Positions 15,337 through 24,653 of a stretch of 45,908 nt of DNA are shown in pieces; the first letter of the stretch is position 1; every line of letters starts with the position of its first letter. Under the pieces are notes generated by a model. The model was given only the letters and a program-made list of their open reading frames with translations. It had not been told where the DNA came from and did not search any database. This stretch comes from Salinarimonadaceae bacterium (GTDB lineage: Bacteria > Pseudomonadota > Alphaproteobacteria > Rhizobiales > Beijerinckiaceae). The translations under genes and the position numbers were made by a program. The DNA lies in contig REDO01000044.1 of NCBI GenBank assembly GCA_007693435.1, forward strand, positions 1-45,908, in the 5' to 3' direction.

Positions 15337-15900
15337 ATGACGTTCAAATCCCGTTTCAGGAATTCGGCCCTCGCGATCATCGCTGCGCTCGCGGCGTCGT
15401 TGCACCTCGCGCCGGCCGGACCGGCCTCGGCCCAGACCACGATCGGGCCGGAGACGCGCCTGCCGCTGCCGCGCTATGTCAGCCTCAAGACCGACCGGGT
15501 CAATCTTCGGGAGGGTCCCTCGACCTCGCATTCGACGCGCTGGGTCTATCAGCGGGCCGGCCTGCCGGTGGAGATCATCGCCGAGTTCTCGAACTGGCGT
15601 CGCATCCGCGACGCGGAAGGCGCCGACGGCTGGGTCTGGCACTCGCTGCTCTCGGGGCGGCGCACCGCCGTAGTCGCGCCCTGGGACGCGCAGGCGCGCA
15701 AGATCATCGATCTGTACGAGCGTCCCGACGCATCCAGCGCGGTCGCGGTGCGTGTTCAGGCCGGCGTGGTGGGCGCCGTACGCTCGTGCGGCGGCGACTG
15801 GTGCCGGCTCTCGGTCAGACGAAGCGAGCGCAGCGAGATTTCCGGCTTCATCCGGCAGGACCAGCTCTGGGGGGTCTACCCCGACGAGACGCTGGATTGA
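15337..15900 (+). CDS. Exported bacterial SH3-domain protein
   Basis: A 188-residue protein with a signal peptide (FKSRFRNSALAIIAALAAS, likely cut after PASA before QTT). Two SH3-like segments follow: VSLKTDRVNLREGPSTSH near residue 49 and a second one around SSAVAVRVQAGVVGAV. The motifs DGWVWHSLLSGRR and GFIRQDQLWGVYP are typical of the SH3_4 family in alphaproteobacteria. It probably acts in the periplasm at the cell wall. The frame is open upstream to 15103; I chose the ATG at 15337 because the signal peptide starts there and GGAG lies 12 nt before. Confidence 0.84.
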   Translation: MTFKSRFRNSALAIIAALAASLHLAPAGPASAQTTIGPETRLPLPRYVSLKTDRVNLREGPSTSHSTRWVYQRAGLPVEIIAEFSNWRRIRDAEGADGWVWHSLLSGRRTAVVAPWDAQARKIIDLYERPDASSAVAVRVQAGVVGAVRSCGGDWCRLSVRRSERSEISGFIRQDQLWGVYPDETLD

Positions 15901-15924
15901 GGAGGCCGTAAACCGCTTCTTTGG

Positions 15925-15940
15925 TTAAGCGCCTCTTAAC
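15925..15940. promoter_or_regulatory. CtrA binding site upstream of ftsK
   Basis: The sequence TTAA-GCGCCTC-TTAAC is an exact match to the CtrA consensus TTAA-N7-TTAAC. It also forms a GTTAAG/CTTAAC inverted repeat. In DNA this rich in G+C a chance match is unlikely. It lies about 50 nt before the ftsK ATG, where CtrA could activate or block transcription of the division gene. Confidence 0.8.
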
Positions 15941-15988
15941 TGCGGCGAGGTAGGATCGTCGAGCTCCGGGAAAAGATAAGCGCGCATC

Positions 15989-18691
15989 ATGCCGACTTCA
16001 CGACGCACCACATCGCCGACCGACGAACTGACCGACGCCCTGCGCGCTTTCGCGCTTCGACGGCTGGTCGATTTCGCAGGTTTCGCCCTGATCGCAATCG
16101 CCCTGGCGCTCACGCTCGCGCTCGCGACATGGTCCGTCGAGGACCCCAGCCTGAACCACGCCGTGGACGGGCCGGTGCGCAATCTGCTGGGCTATCCCGG
16201 CGCTGTCGCCTCCGATCTTCTGATGCAGCTCGTCGGGCTCGGCTCCCTCGCCATCCTCCTGCCGCTCGCCGTTTGGGGCTGGCGGCTGCTGCGCCGCGGC
16301 CGGCTGGCGCGAATGCAGTTGCGCCTTGCGCTCTTCGTGCTCGGCGCGGGCGCGGCGACAGCGGTTGCGAGCGCGCTGCCCTCGACCGCGCGCTGGCCGC
16401 TGCCGACCGGACTTGGCGGCGTGACGGGCGACGCGCTGCTCGGGGCCGCGCAGGCGGTGACCGGCCTCGGCGGAGGACCCGCCGCCACCATTCTCGGCTT
16501 CTCCTTCGCCGTGATCGCGATTCTCGCCGTGACCGGGGCCTGCGGCTTCGGAGTCAGCGAAGAGGATGGCGAGCTGGAGCATGAGCCCGAATACGAAGCC
16601 GAGGCGCCGGCTCAGCGCCGGCGCGGACCGGTGGATCTCGACGATTTCGACGACGCGCCGCGCGACGACGAGCCCGGCCGGGCGATCGTCTGGCTCGGCG
16701 CGGCCGCGCATGCGCTGCTGAGCATGCGCGTCCAATTGCGCCGGGCGGGGAGCGCCGTGCGCGACGCGCTGGCCGCGCGTCTCTCACGGCCGGACGACGA
16801 ATTCGCCTATGCGGGCGGAGCGTCGCGCCGCGGCCATCGCGAACCCGAGCTCGGGGATTTCGTGCGCCCCGCGAGGCAGGGCGTACGCCGCGAACCGATC
16901 ATCAGCCCGGCTCCCGCGCACGCCGCCGCCGAGCGCCCCGCCCTCCCGCGCGAAACACGCTATTGCGAACCGGAGCAGGTGGACGACGACTATCGGGCCT
17001 ACGAGGACGATTATCGCAGCGATCCGGGACCGGCGGCGTCCGAACCTCCGGCGCCGAGCCGCGTGACGATGCCCGTCGCGACGCCCAAGCCGGGGAAGCG
17101 CCTTTCGCGCGAGGCGCAGCCTTCCTTCCTCGACGAGGATCGCAACGACTACGAATTGCCGGCGCTCACGCTTCTCACCGAGCCGAAGGGCTCGAACCTC
17201 GTCAACGTCTCCGCCGAGTCCCTCGAGCAGAACGCCGCCATGCTGGAATCGACGCTCGAGGATTTCGGCGTGCGCGGCGAAATCATCAACGTTCGCCCCG
17301 GCCCCGTCGTCACGCTCTACGAGCTGGAGCCGGCGCCCGGCACCAAGTCGAGCCGCGTCATCGGGCTCGCCGACGACATCGCGCGCTCCATGAGCGCCGT
17401 CTCGGCCCGCGTCGCCGTCGTCCAGGGCCGCAACGCCATCGGCATCGAACTGCCCAACGCGCGCCGCGACACGGTCTACCTGCGCGAACTTCTCGCGAGT
17501 CGCGATTTCGAGGCCTCCAAGCAGAAGCTCGCGCTCTGCCTCGGCAAGACCATCGGCGGCGAACCCGTCATCGCCGATCTGGCGCGCATGCCGCACCTGC
17601 TCGTCGCGGGCACCACCGGCTCGGGCAAATCGGTCGCGATCAACACGATGATCCTCTCGCTGCTCTACCGGCACACCCCGGAGCAGTGTCGCCTGATCAT
17701 GGTCGATCCGAAGATGCTGGAATTGTCCGTCTATGACGGCATCCCGCATCTCCTCTCGCCGGTCGTCACCGATCCCAAGAAGGCCGTCGTCGCGCTCAAA
17801 TGGGCGGTGCGCGAGATGGAGGACCGCTATCGCAAGATGTCGAAACTCGGCGTGCGCAACATCGACGGCTTCAACGCCCGCGTCGCCGAGGCGAGCGCGC
17901 GCGGCGAGGTGATCACGCGTTCCGTCCAGACCGGCTTCGACCGCGACACCGGCTCGCAGGTCTACGAGGATCAGGAGATGTGCCTCGATCCGCTGCCCTA
18001 CATCGTCGTCATCGTCGACGAGATGGCTGACCTGATGATGGTCGCGGGCAAGGATATCGAGGGCGCGATCCAGCGCCTCGCGCAGATGGCGCGCGCCGCC
18101 GGCATCCATCTGATCATGGCCACGCAACGCCCCTCGGTCGACGTCATCACAGGCACGATCAAGGCCAACTTCCCGACGCGCATCTCCTTCCAGGTCACCT
18201 CGAAGATCGATTCGCGCACGATCCTGGGCGAGATGGGCGCCGAGCAGCTGCTGGGTCAGGGCGACATGCTCTACATGGCCGGCGGCGGACGCATCACCCG
18301 CGTGCACGGTCCCTTCGTCTCCGACGACGAGGTCGAGAAGGTGGTCGCGCATCTCAAGACCCAGGGGCGGCCCTCCTATCTCGAAGCCGTCACGAGCGAC
18401 GAGGAGGAGGCCGGCGCAGCAGGCGAGGATGACGCGGTCTTCGACAAGGGCTCTTTCGGCGAGCCCGGCGGCGACCTCTACGATCAGGCGGTCGCGCTCG
18501 TGCTGCGCGACAAGAAGGCCTCGACATCCTACATCCAGCGTCGCCTCCAGATCGGCTACAACCGCGCCGCCTCGCTCATGGAGCGCATGGAGAACGACGG
18601 CATCGTCGGCGCCGCGAATCATGCGGGCAAGCGCGAAATCCTGATCGAAGGCGGAGACCGCCGCCGCGATGAGGACGAAGACGATTACTGA
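15989..18691 (+). CDS. ftsK: DNA translocase FtsK
   Basis: A 900-residue FtsK/SpoIIIE translocase. Residues 1-190 contain four membrane helices that anchor it at the septum. Residues about 190-380 form an acidic and Pro-rich linker. The motor follows: the alpha domain ([20 protein letters not shown]), Walker [14 protein letters not shown] near residue 540, Walker [14 protein letters not shown] and the RecA-like segment [20 protein letters not shown]. The last 70 residues ([20 protein letters not shown] onward) are the gamma winged-helix domain that reads KOPS and contacts XerD. It moves chromosome termini through the closing septum. The start has weak Shine-Dalgarno signal (GGGAAAAGA). A CtrA box lies upstream and a lolA-like gene downstream. 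Confidence 0.96.
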   Translation: MPTSRRTTSPTDELTDALRAFALRRLVDFAGFALIAIALALTLALATWSVEDPSLNHAVDGPVRNLLGYPGAVASDLLMQLVGLGSLAILLPLAVWGWRLLRRGRLARMQLRLALFVLGAGAATAVASALPSTARWPLPTGLGGVTGDALLGAAQAVTGLGGGPAATILGFSFAVIAILAVTGACGFGVSEEDGELEHEPEYEAEAPAQRRRGPVDLDDFDDAPRDDEPGRAIVWLGAAAHALLSMRVQLRRAGSAVRDALAARLSRPDDEFAYAGGASRRGHREPELGDFVRPARQGVRREPIISPAPAHAAAERPALPRETRYCEPEQVDDDYRAYEDDYRSDPGPAASEPPAPSRVTMPVATPKPGKRLSREAQPSFLDEDRNDYELPALTLLTEPKGSNLVNVSAESLEQNAAMLESTLEDFGVRGEIINVRPGPVVTLYELEPAPGTKSSRVIGLADDIARSMSAVSARVAVVQGRNAIGIELPNARRDTVYLRELLASRDFEASKQKLALCLGKTIGGEPVIADLARMPHLLVAGTTGSGKSVAINTMILSLLYRHTPEQCRLIMVDPKMLELSVYDGIPHLLSPVVTDPKKAVVALKWAVREMEDRYRKMSKLGVRNIDGFNARVAEASARGEVITRSVQTGFDRDTGSQVYEDQEMCLDPLPYIVVIVDEMADLMMVAGKDIEGAIQRLAQMARAAGIHLIMATQRPSVDVITGTIKANFPTRISFQVTSKIDSRTILGEMGAEQLLGQGDMLYMAGGGRITRVHGPFVSDDEVEKVVAHLKTQGRPSYLEAVTSDEEEAGAAGEDDAVFDKGSFGEPGGDLYDQAVALVLRDKKASTSYIQRRLQIGYNRAASLMERMENDGIVGAANHAGKREILIEGGDRRRDEDEDDY

Positions 18692-18806
18692 GGCGACCCG
18701 CCGCGGGTTAGCCGCGCTTTCGCCACAGCCGGGCGTTAGGCGTGCGGAACGGAAGCGGGACGAAAGCCCGCCTCCGAGCGGAAAACCGACCGGGAGAGAC
18801 GGCTTT

Positions 18807-19778
18807 ATGACGACGGGCGCTTCGACGACGATGAAGAAGGCGACGCTTCGCGCATGCCTCACGGCGATCTTCGCCGCCTGCCTGTCTGCGGGCGTCGCGT
18901 CGCCGGCGCTGGCGCAGGACGCGCCCGCGTTCGAGCCGCGCCTCGTCTTCATCAACAAACTGCCCCCGCCGCGCCCCGCCGGCATCGGCGGGCCTGGCTC
19001 CCTGCCCGCGCCGGCGAGCACGGCTTCCACCCAGGCCCCAGCCGCGGATCCGGCCCCGCCGGCGGCTCCGGCTTCCGCCCAGGCTCCTGCTTCCGCCCAG
19101 GTTCCTGCTTCCGCCCAGGCCCAGGCCCCGGCCGCGACAGCCCCGCCGGCGGCGCCCGTATCGACGCCCGCCCCTCAGCAGCAGACCGCCAGAGCAGCGA
19201 CGCCGGTCGCAGCATCCGAGAATCCGGTTCTCGGCGACGCCGAGGTCGTGGCCCGCGCCAACGACTATTTCAACGGCGTCACCACCATGTACGCCACATT
19301 CGCGCAGATCAGTCCCGGCGGCGACCGGATGACCGGCGAGCTGTACCTGCACCGGCCCGGCCGACTGCGTTTCGACTACGATCCGCCGGCGACCCTTCAA
19401 GTCGTCGCCGATGGCCGCCAGGTCGCCGTGAAGGACAGCGCCCTTTCGACGCAGGACGTGTATCCGATCTCGCAGACGCCGCTGAAATTTCTCCTCGGCT
19501 CTCGGGTCGAGCTCGGGCGCAGCGTCGCGGTGCTCGGCGTCGAGCGCTTCAACGACGAGGTCGACGTCAAGCTGGAGGACCGCTCGACGATCGGCGGCAC
19601 TTCGCGGATCACCCTGACCTTCAACCCCGCCATCACCGAACTGAAGCGCTGGTCGATCCTCGATCCGCAGGGCTTCACCACGACCGTGGCGCTCTCAGAC
19701 GTCGATCGCCGTTCGCGCATGGATCCGACGTTGTTCGTGATCGTCTCGCAGGCGCAGGGCGGATTCGGCGCGAACTGA
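18807..19778 (+). CDS. lolA: LolA-like outer-membrane lipoprotein carrier with Pro/Ala linker
   Basis: A 323-residue exported protein. The signal peptide (KKATLRACLTAIFAACLSAG) ends at SPALA before QDAP. Then comes a linker of about 100 residues made of Pro, Ala, Gln and Ser (repeats of ASAQAP). The LolA domain starts around residue 145: NDYFNGVTTMYATFAQISPGG, then MTGELYLHRPGRLRFDYDPP and PLKFLLG, with the closing GFTTTVALSDVDRRSRMDPTLF. LolA ferries lipoproteins across the periplasm. Classical LolA lacks the linker. Start: GGGAG lies 10 nt before the ATG at 18807; the ATG at 18831 is an alternative. It follows ftsK, as is common in this order. Confidence 0.87.
   Translation: MTTGASTTMKKATLRACLTAIFAACLSAGVASPALAQDAPAFEPRLVFINKLPPPRPAGIGGPGSLPAPASTASTQAPAADPAPPAAPASAQAPASAQVPASAQAQAPAATAPPAAPVSTPAPQQQTARAATPVAASENPVLGDAEVVARANDYFNGVTTMYATFAQISPGGDRMTGELYLHRPGRLRFDYDPPATLQVVADGRQVAVKDSALSTQDVYPISQTPLKFLLGSRVELGRSVAVLGVERFNDEVDVKLEDRSTIGGTSRITLTFNPAITELKRWSILDPQGFTTTVALSDVDRRSRMDPTLFVIVSQAQGGFGAN
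19071..19124 (+). repeat. 18-bp tandem repeat in the lolA linker (3 copies)
   Basis: Three copies of GCTTCCGCCCAGGCTCCT, with one to three substitutions, encode ASAQAP, ASAQVP and ASAQAQ. The unit keeps frame, so slippage would lengthen or shorten the linker without breaking the protein. Confidence 0.88.
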
Positions 19779-19823
19779 GCCACGCCGCTTAACCTTCCGG
19801 CGAAAAGCGCGTAAACGGGCCGC

Positions 19824-21635
19824 ATGGCTCCTCCGCTCCTGCACCTTCAGGGGACGACGCTGACTTTCGGCGGCGCGCCCATCATCGAAAACGCCGAACT
19901 CGCCGTCGGCGCCGGAGACCGCGTGGCGCTCGTGGGGCGCAACGGTTCGGGCAAATCGACTCTTCTCAAGATCGCGGCAGGCATCATCGAAGCCGATGGC
20001 GGCGTGCGCTTCGTGCAGCCCGGAGCGACGATCCGCTATCTCCCGCAGGAACCCGATTTCACGGGATGGGACGATGTCGGCGCCTATGTCGCGGGTGGGC
20101 TCGCGCCGGGCGACGAAGCCTACCGGGCCGACCGTCTCATCGCGGAACTCGGGCTCGATCCCGCCATGTCCACGGTCAGTCTCTCCGGCGGCGAGGCCAG
20201 GCGCGCGGCGCTTGCGCGCACGCTGGCCCCCGCCCCCGACATTCTGCTGCTCGACGAGCCGACGAACCATCTCGACCTGCCGGCGATCGAATGGCTGGAG
20301 GCGGAACTCAAGGGCATGCGCTGCGCGCTCGTGCTCATCAGCCATGACAGGCGCTTCCTGGAGAGCCTTTCGCGCGCGACAATCTGGCTCGACCGGGGCG
20401 CGACGCGACGCATCGAGGAGGGCTTCGGCGCCTTCGAGGCCTGGCGCGACGCCTTCTTCGAGCAGGAGGAGAGCGACCGGCACAAGCTCTCGCGCAAGAT
20501 CGCCGCCGAAGAGCACTGGGTGCGCTACGGCGTCACCGCGCGCCGCAAGCGCAACGTGCGCCGGCTGGGCGAATTGCACGACATGCGCAAGCAATTGCGC
20601 GAGCAACGCCGCGCCGTCGGGCAGGTGAAACTCGCGGCGACGGAGGGCGAGACCTCCGGCAAGCTCGTGGTCGAGGCCGATTGCGTGTCGAAATCCTACG
20701 GCGGCGCGCCGATCGTACGCGATTTCTCGATCCGCATCGCGCGCGGCGACCGCATCGGGATCGTCGGCCCCAACGGGGCCGGAAAAACGACGCTGATCAA
20801 CATGCTCACGGGCGCGCTGACGCCCGATTCGGGCGTCGTGACGCTTGGCGCGAATGTCGAGATGGTCACCCTCGACCAGCGCCGCGAGAGCCTCGACCCG
20901 ACCTGGACGCTGGCCGAGGCGATGACGGGCGGGCGCGGCGACATGGTCGTCATCGGCGGCGAGAGCCGGCACGTGGCCGGCTACATGAAGGACTTCCTTT
21001 TCGCGCCCGAACAGATGCGCACGCCGATCATCGCGCTCTCTGGCGGCGAGCGCGGACGACTCATGCTGGCGCGGGCGCTGGCGAAACCGTCGAACCTCCT
21101 CGTTCTCGACGAACCGACCAACGATCTCGACCTCGAGACCCTCGACCTGCTGCAGGAGCTTCTGGCCGACTATGCGGGCACGCTTCTCCTGATCAGCCAC
21201 GACCGCGACTTCCTCGACCGCGTCGTCGCCTCGACAATCGTCTTCGAGGGCGAGGGGCGCTGGCGCGAATATGCCGGCGGCTATTCGGACATGGTGGCGC
21301 AGCGCGGCTACGGCGTGTCTGCGCTGGGAGCCGAGACAACTCCGCGCGCCAAGGCGCCCGGGCGCGACAAAAGCGCCGAGCCGGCGAAGGAGAAGAAGCG
21401 CCGGCTGTCGTTCAAGGAGAAGCACGCGCTGGAGACGCTGCCCGCGCGCATCGCAGCGCTTGAGGCGGAGATCGCGACCCTGCAGAAGGCGATGGACGAT
21501 CCGGCGCTGTTCACGCGCGACCCGTCGCGCTTCGACGAACTGACGCGCGCCATGACGAAGGCGCAGCTCGCGCTGAACGCGGCCGAAGAAGAGTGGCTGA
21601 CGCTCGAAATGCTGCGCGAGGAAATCGAGGGCTGA
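19824..21635 (+). CDS. ABC-F family ATPase, Uup-like
   Basis: A 603-residue soluble protein with two ABC domains and no membrane helices. First domain: Walker A GRNGSGKST, signature LSGGEARRAALARTLA, Walker B ILLLDEPTNHLDL. Second domain: GPNGAGKTT, LSGGERGRLMLARALA and LLVLDEPTNDLDLETL. The linker between them is rich in Arg (VTARRKRNVRRLGEL), as in ribosome-binding ABC-F proteins. A C-terminal coiled coil (LSFKEKHALETLPARIAALE onward) is the Uup-type DNA/ribosome-binding extension. ABC-F proteins act on stalled or assembling ribosomes; Uup also affects transposon excision. It starts 45 nt after the lolA stop. Confidence 0.9.
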   Translation: MAPPLLHLQGTTLTFGGAPIIENAELAVGAGDRVALVGRNGSGKSTLLKIAAGIIEADGGVRFVQPGATIRYLPQEPDFTGWDDVGAYVAGGLAPGDEAYRADRLIAELGLDPAMSTVSLSGGEARRAALARTLAPAPDILLLDEPTNHLDLPAIEWLEAELKGMRCALVLISHDRRFLESLSRATIWLDRGATRRIEEGFGAFEAWRDAFFEQEESDRHKLSRKIAAEEHWVRYGVTARRKRNVRRLGELHDMRKQLREQRRAVGQVKLAATEGETSGKLVVEADCVSKSYGGAPIVRDFSIRIARGDRIGIVGPNGAGKTTLINMLTGALTPDSGVVTLGANVEMVTLDQRRESLDPTWTLAEAMTGGRGDMVVIGGESRHVAGYMKDFLFAPEQMRTPIIALSGGERGRLMLARALAKPSNLLVLDEPTNDLDLETLDLLQELLADYAGTLLLISHDRDFLDRVVASTIVFEGEGRWREYAGGYSDMVAQRGYGVSALGAETTPRAKAPGRDKSAEPAKEKKRRLSFKEKHALETLPARIAALEAEIATLQKAMDDPALFTRDPSRFDELTRAMTKAQLALNAAEEEWLTLEMLREEIEG

Positions 21636-21636
21636 C

Positions 21637-21659
21637 GGCCCGCCCCTGGAGGGCGGGCC
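21637..21659. terminator. Hairpin between the convergent ABC-F gene and leuC
   Basis: GGCCCGCCC-CTGGA-GGGCGGGCC forms a perfect 9-bp stem with a 5-nt loop directly after the ABC-F stop codon and just before the end of leuC. Neither side has a U-tract, so it may act as a weak two-way terminator or as a 3'-end stabiliser. Confidence 0.5.
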
Positions 21660-21670
21660 TGAAACAAGCC

Positions 21671-23101
21671 TCAGGCGAAAGCGGCGATCTCCGCGCCGGA
21701 GACTTCGCGCACGTCGACGAAATGACCGGCGATCGCCGCGGCGGCCGCCATGGCCGGCGAAACCAGATGCGTGCGGCCCTTGAAGCCCTGACGGCCCTCG
21801 AAATTGCGGTTCGAGGTAGAGGCGCAGCGCTCGTTGGGGGAGAGGCGGTCGGCGTTCATGGCGAGGCACATGGAGCAGCCCGGCTCGCGCCATTCGAAGC
21901 CGGCGGCGAGGAAGATCTTGTCGAGCCCCTCCGCCTCCGCCTGCATCTTCACGAGGCCCGAGCCCGGCACGATCATGGCGCTGACGGTCGGCGCGACCTT
22001 CTTGCCCTCGACGATCTTCGCCACGGCCCGCAGATCCTCGATGCGGCCGTTGGTGCAGGAACCGATGAAGATGCGGTCGGGCCTGATGTCGGTGATCTTC
22101 TGTCCGGGCTTGAGACCCATATATTCGAGCGCGCGCCACTTGGAGATGCGCTTGTTCTCGTCGGCGATGTCGTCGGGATTGGGCACCGCGCCCGTCACCG
22201 AGACGACGTCCTCCGGGCTCGTGCCCCAGCTGACGATGGGCGGCAGATTGGCGGCGTCGAGGCGGATTTCGCTGTCGAAATGCGCGCCCTCGTCGGTCTT
22301 CAGGCTCTCCCAATAGGCCACCGCGCGGTCCCAGGCTTCGCCCTTGGGCGCCATCGGGCGATCTCTCAGATAGGCGTAGGTCTTCTCGTCGGGAGCGATG
22401 AGGCCCGCGCGGGCGCCGCCCTCGATCGACATGTTGCAGACCGTCATGCGGCCTTCGATCGAGAGCGAGCTGATCGCCTCGCCGGCGTATTCGATCACGT
22501 GGCCGGTGCCGCCGGCCGTGCCGATTTCGCCGATGATGGCGAGAATGATGTCCTTGGCGGTGACGCCGACGGGCAGCTTGCCGTCGACGATGACGCGCAT
22601 GTTCTTCGCCTTGCGCTGGATCAGCGTCTGCGTGGCGAGCACGTGCTCGACCTCCGACGTGCCGATGCCGTGGGCGAGAGCGCCGAAGGCGCCGTGCGTC
22701 GAGGTGTGGCTGTCGCCGCACACGATCGTGGTGCCGGGCAGCGTGAAGCCCTGCTCGGGGCCGACCACGTGCACGATGCCCTGGCGCACGTCGCGTTCGT
22801 TGTAATATTGCACGCCGAATTCGGCGGCGTTCTGCGCGAGCGTCTCGACCTGGATGCGGCTCTCGGGATCGGAGATGCCCTGCGAGCGGTCGGTGGTGGG
22901 CACGTTGTGATCGACGACGGCGAGCGTCTTGGCCGGAGCGCGCACCTTGCGGCCGGCCGCGCGCAGACCCTCGAAGGCCTGCGGGCTCGTGACCTCGTGC
23001 ACGAGGTGGCGGTCGATATAGAGGAGGCTCGTCCCGTCAGGCTGCGTCTCGACGACGTGATCGTCCCAGATCTTGTCGTACATCGTGCGGGGCTTGTTCA
23101 T
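21671..23101 (-). CDS. leuC: 3-isopropylmalate dehydratase large subunit
   Basis: A 476-residue aconitase-family enzyme of leucine biosynthesis, isomerising 2- to 3-isopropylmalate with LeuD (not in the window). The start [12 protein letters not shown], followed by [16 protein letters not shown], is typical of LeuC. The [4Fe-4S] cysteines are seen in GSCTNGR and in GCSMCLAMN, with [16 protein letters not shown] as another family block. AGGAGAG lies just before the ATG at 23101. It lies 188 nt downstream of rplS on the same strand, with a strong terminator in between, so it is probably transcribed separately. Confidence 0.96.
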   Translation of the reverse strand: MNKPRTMYDKIWDDHVVETQPDGTSLLYIDRHLVHEVTSPQAFEGLRAAGRKVRAPAKTLAVVDHNVPTTDRSQGISDPESRIQVETLAQNAAEFGVQYYNERDVRQGIVHVVGPEQGFTLPGTTIVCGDSHTSTHGAFGALAHGIGTSEVEHVLATQTLIQRKAKNMRVIVDGKLPVGVTAKDIILAIIGEIGTAGGTGHVIEYAGEAISSLSIEGRMTVCNMSIEGGARAGLIAPDEKTYAYLRDRPMAPKGEAWDRAVAYWESLKTDEGAHFDSEIRLDAANLPPIVSWGTSPEDVVSVTGAVPNPDDIADENKRISKWRALEYMGLKPGQKITDIRPDRIFIGSCTNGRIEDLRAVAKIVEGKKVAPTVSAMIVPGSGLVKMQAEAEGLDKIFLAAGFEWREPGCSMCLAMNADRLSPNERCASTSNRNFEGRQGFKGRTHLVSPAMAAAAAIAGHFVDVREVSGAEIAAFA

Positions 23102-23223
23102 CTCTCGGCCTCTCCTGGCGTCTTTTTCAATTGGCGCGCCGTGGGCGTGCGGCGCGCGATTTTCGCTGTCAGATTACGAACCGGGGCTTTCCGCGTAAAG
23201 CGCTCCACAGATGCGCGGAAACG

Positions 23224-23253
23224 AAAAGGCGCGGCCCTTCGCAAGGCCGCGCC
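23224..23253 (-). terminator. Rho-independent terminator of rplS
   Basis: Minus strand: GGCGCGGCC-TTGCGAAG-GGCCGCGCC, a 9-bp stem, followed by TTTTCGTTT. It starts about 40 nt after the rplS stop codon. Confidence 0.85.
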
Positions 23254-23289
23254 CGAACCCGCCCCGCAGCCGCCATGCGGCCCGGAATC

Positions 23290-23727
23290 TTACTCGGCGG
23301 CCGGCTTGTCCGCCTTGGCCGCCTCGGCCGCTGCGGCGGCGGCGGCCTTTGCGTCCTTGCGGGACACGCGGTTGCGATCGACGCGCTCGGCGATGCGGGC
23401 GGATTTGCCGCGACGATCGCGCAGGTAATAAAGCTTGGCGCGACGGACCTTGCCGCGGCGCACGACCTTGATCGATTCGATCAGGGGCGAATAGACGGGG
23501 AAGACGCGCTCGACGCCCTCGCCGTAAGAAATCTTGCGGACGGTGAAGCTCTCGTTGAGTCCGCCGCCGTTGCGGGCGATGCACACGCCCTCGTAGGCCT
23601 GAACGCGGGTGCGCTCGCCTTCCTTGACGCGGACATTGACGATCAGCGTGTCGCCGGCGTCGAACAAGGGGATTTCCTTGCCGAGCTTGGCGATCTGCTC
23701 TTTCTCGATCTGCTCGATGATGTTCAT
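23290..23727 (-). CDS. rplS: 50S ribosomal protein L19
   Basis: A 145-residue L19. The start [20 protein letters not shown], then [20 protein letters not shown], and the block [23 protein letters not shown] are diagnostic. L19 lies at the 30S-50S interface. The protein continues past the conserved domain with an Ala/Lys tail ([18 protein letters not shown]) common in alphaproteobacteria. The same frame is open upstream, but the conserved N-terminus fixes the start at 23727. The usual partners rimM and trmD are not upstream: irr is 176 nt away on the same strand. Confidence 0.96.
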   Translation of the reverse strand: MNIIEQIEKEQIAKLGKEIPLFDAGDTLIVNVRVKEGERTRVQAYEGVCIARNGGGLNESFTVRKISYGEGVERVFPVYSPLIESIKVVRRGKVRRAKLYYLRDRRGKSARIAERVDRNRVSRKDAKAAAAAAAEAAKADKPAAE

Positions 23728-23903
23728 GGCGCTTTTGCTCCAGCCGTTGCCCGTCGTCTCGCGACGCCGTGCGGGATTTCGGCATCCTGTTATAAGTTGA
23801 GGCGTGCGCATTAGCGCATGCGGGCGCGCTTGTCGAGTGCGATTCGCGCGCACGAAGTCGGAGACGGCGGACCCGGCGATCGCGCGCGTTCAGTCGTCCT
23901 CGT

Positions 23904-24371
23904 TCAGTCGTCCTTGCGGCGCAGGCGGACCACCACGTCGACCCGGGCGATCTCGTAGCCCTCCGGAGGCTCCGGCAGGTCGCCGACGGTCACGCCTTCC
24001 GTCGGCAGATCGATCAGCGCCTCGTCGCCCTCGACGAAGAAATGATGATGCTCGGTCGGGTTGGTGTCGAAATAGGCTTTCGACCCGTCGACGGCGAGCT
24101 GGCGCAGCAGGCCCGCATCCGTGAACTGGTGCAGCGTGTTGTAGACCGTGGCGAGCGACACCGGGACGCGCGCGCGAAGCGCCTCGTCGAACAGCATCTC
24201 GGCCGTGATGTGGCGGTCGCCCTTGCCGAACAGGAGCCAGCCCAGCGAAACGCGCTGGCGCGTAGGGCGCAGGCCGACCCGGCGCAGCTTGTCGCGCAGA
24301 TCCGACAGCGGGCAGCCCTTGCGCGCGCCTGCTCCGGGAGCGACCTTTCCGGCCTGATGCAACGAGTCCAT
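23904..24371 (-). CDS. irr: Iron response regulator Irr (Fur family)
   Basis: A 155-residue Fur-family repressor of the Irr type. It has LRPTRQRVSLGWLLFGKGDRH, VSLATVYNTLHQFTDAGLLR as the DNA-binding helix, and YFDTNPTEHHHFF. Two haem features of rhizobial Irr are present: a Cys-Pro haem regulatory motif (GCP, residues 19-21) and the His cluster HHH (108-110). Irr is stable and active when haem is scarce and controls haem synthesis, iron uptake and iron-using enzymes. The ATG at 24371 gives a family-length protein. It is divergent from fabA with 282 nt between. The last codons and stop are duplicated just downstream (23888-23917). Confidence 0.94.
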   Translation of the reverse strand: MDSLHQAGKVAPGAGARKGCPLSDLRDKLRRVGLRPTRQRVSLGWLLFGKGDRHITAEMLFDEALRARVPVSLATVYNTLHQFTDAGLLRQLAVDGSKAYFDTNPTEHHHFFVEGDEALIDLPTEGVTVGDLPEPPEGYEIARVDVVVRLRRKDD

Positions 24372-24566
24372 GACGGGACGCTCACTTCCTTCGTTCTGAA
24401 ATCTACACGGGAAGGTATAGGGTTTCGCACCCCCCGCCGCAACCCGTGGAACACCGGAGGCGCGTCTGGCGTTGCGCTTGATGCGGCGGCGACAGATGTT
24501 TATGGGGGTGGATCTGGCCGGCGCGCCTTTGATGGCGGACTGCGCTATGTTAACGAGTGCGCATGA

Positions 24567-24584
24567 TCGAACGCCAACGTTCGA
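24567..24584. promoter_or_regulatory. Perfect 7-4-7 inverted repeat upstream of fabA, operator candidate
   Basis: TCGAACG-CCAA-CGTTCGA is a perfect inverted repeat 70 nt before the fabA ATG. A TATGTT element (24546-24551) lies 15 nt upstream of it and could be a -10, which would put the repeat just after the start of transcription. No regulator is identified. Confidence 0.5.
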
Positions 24585-24653
24585 GGCGACAAGGACAAGA
24601 ATGCGCGCGACTCTAAGGCGCAGCGAATTCGGAAAGGATCGGGCGGAAACGTG

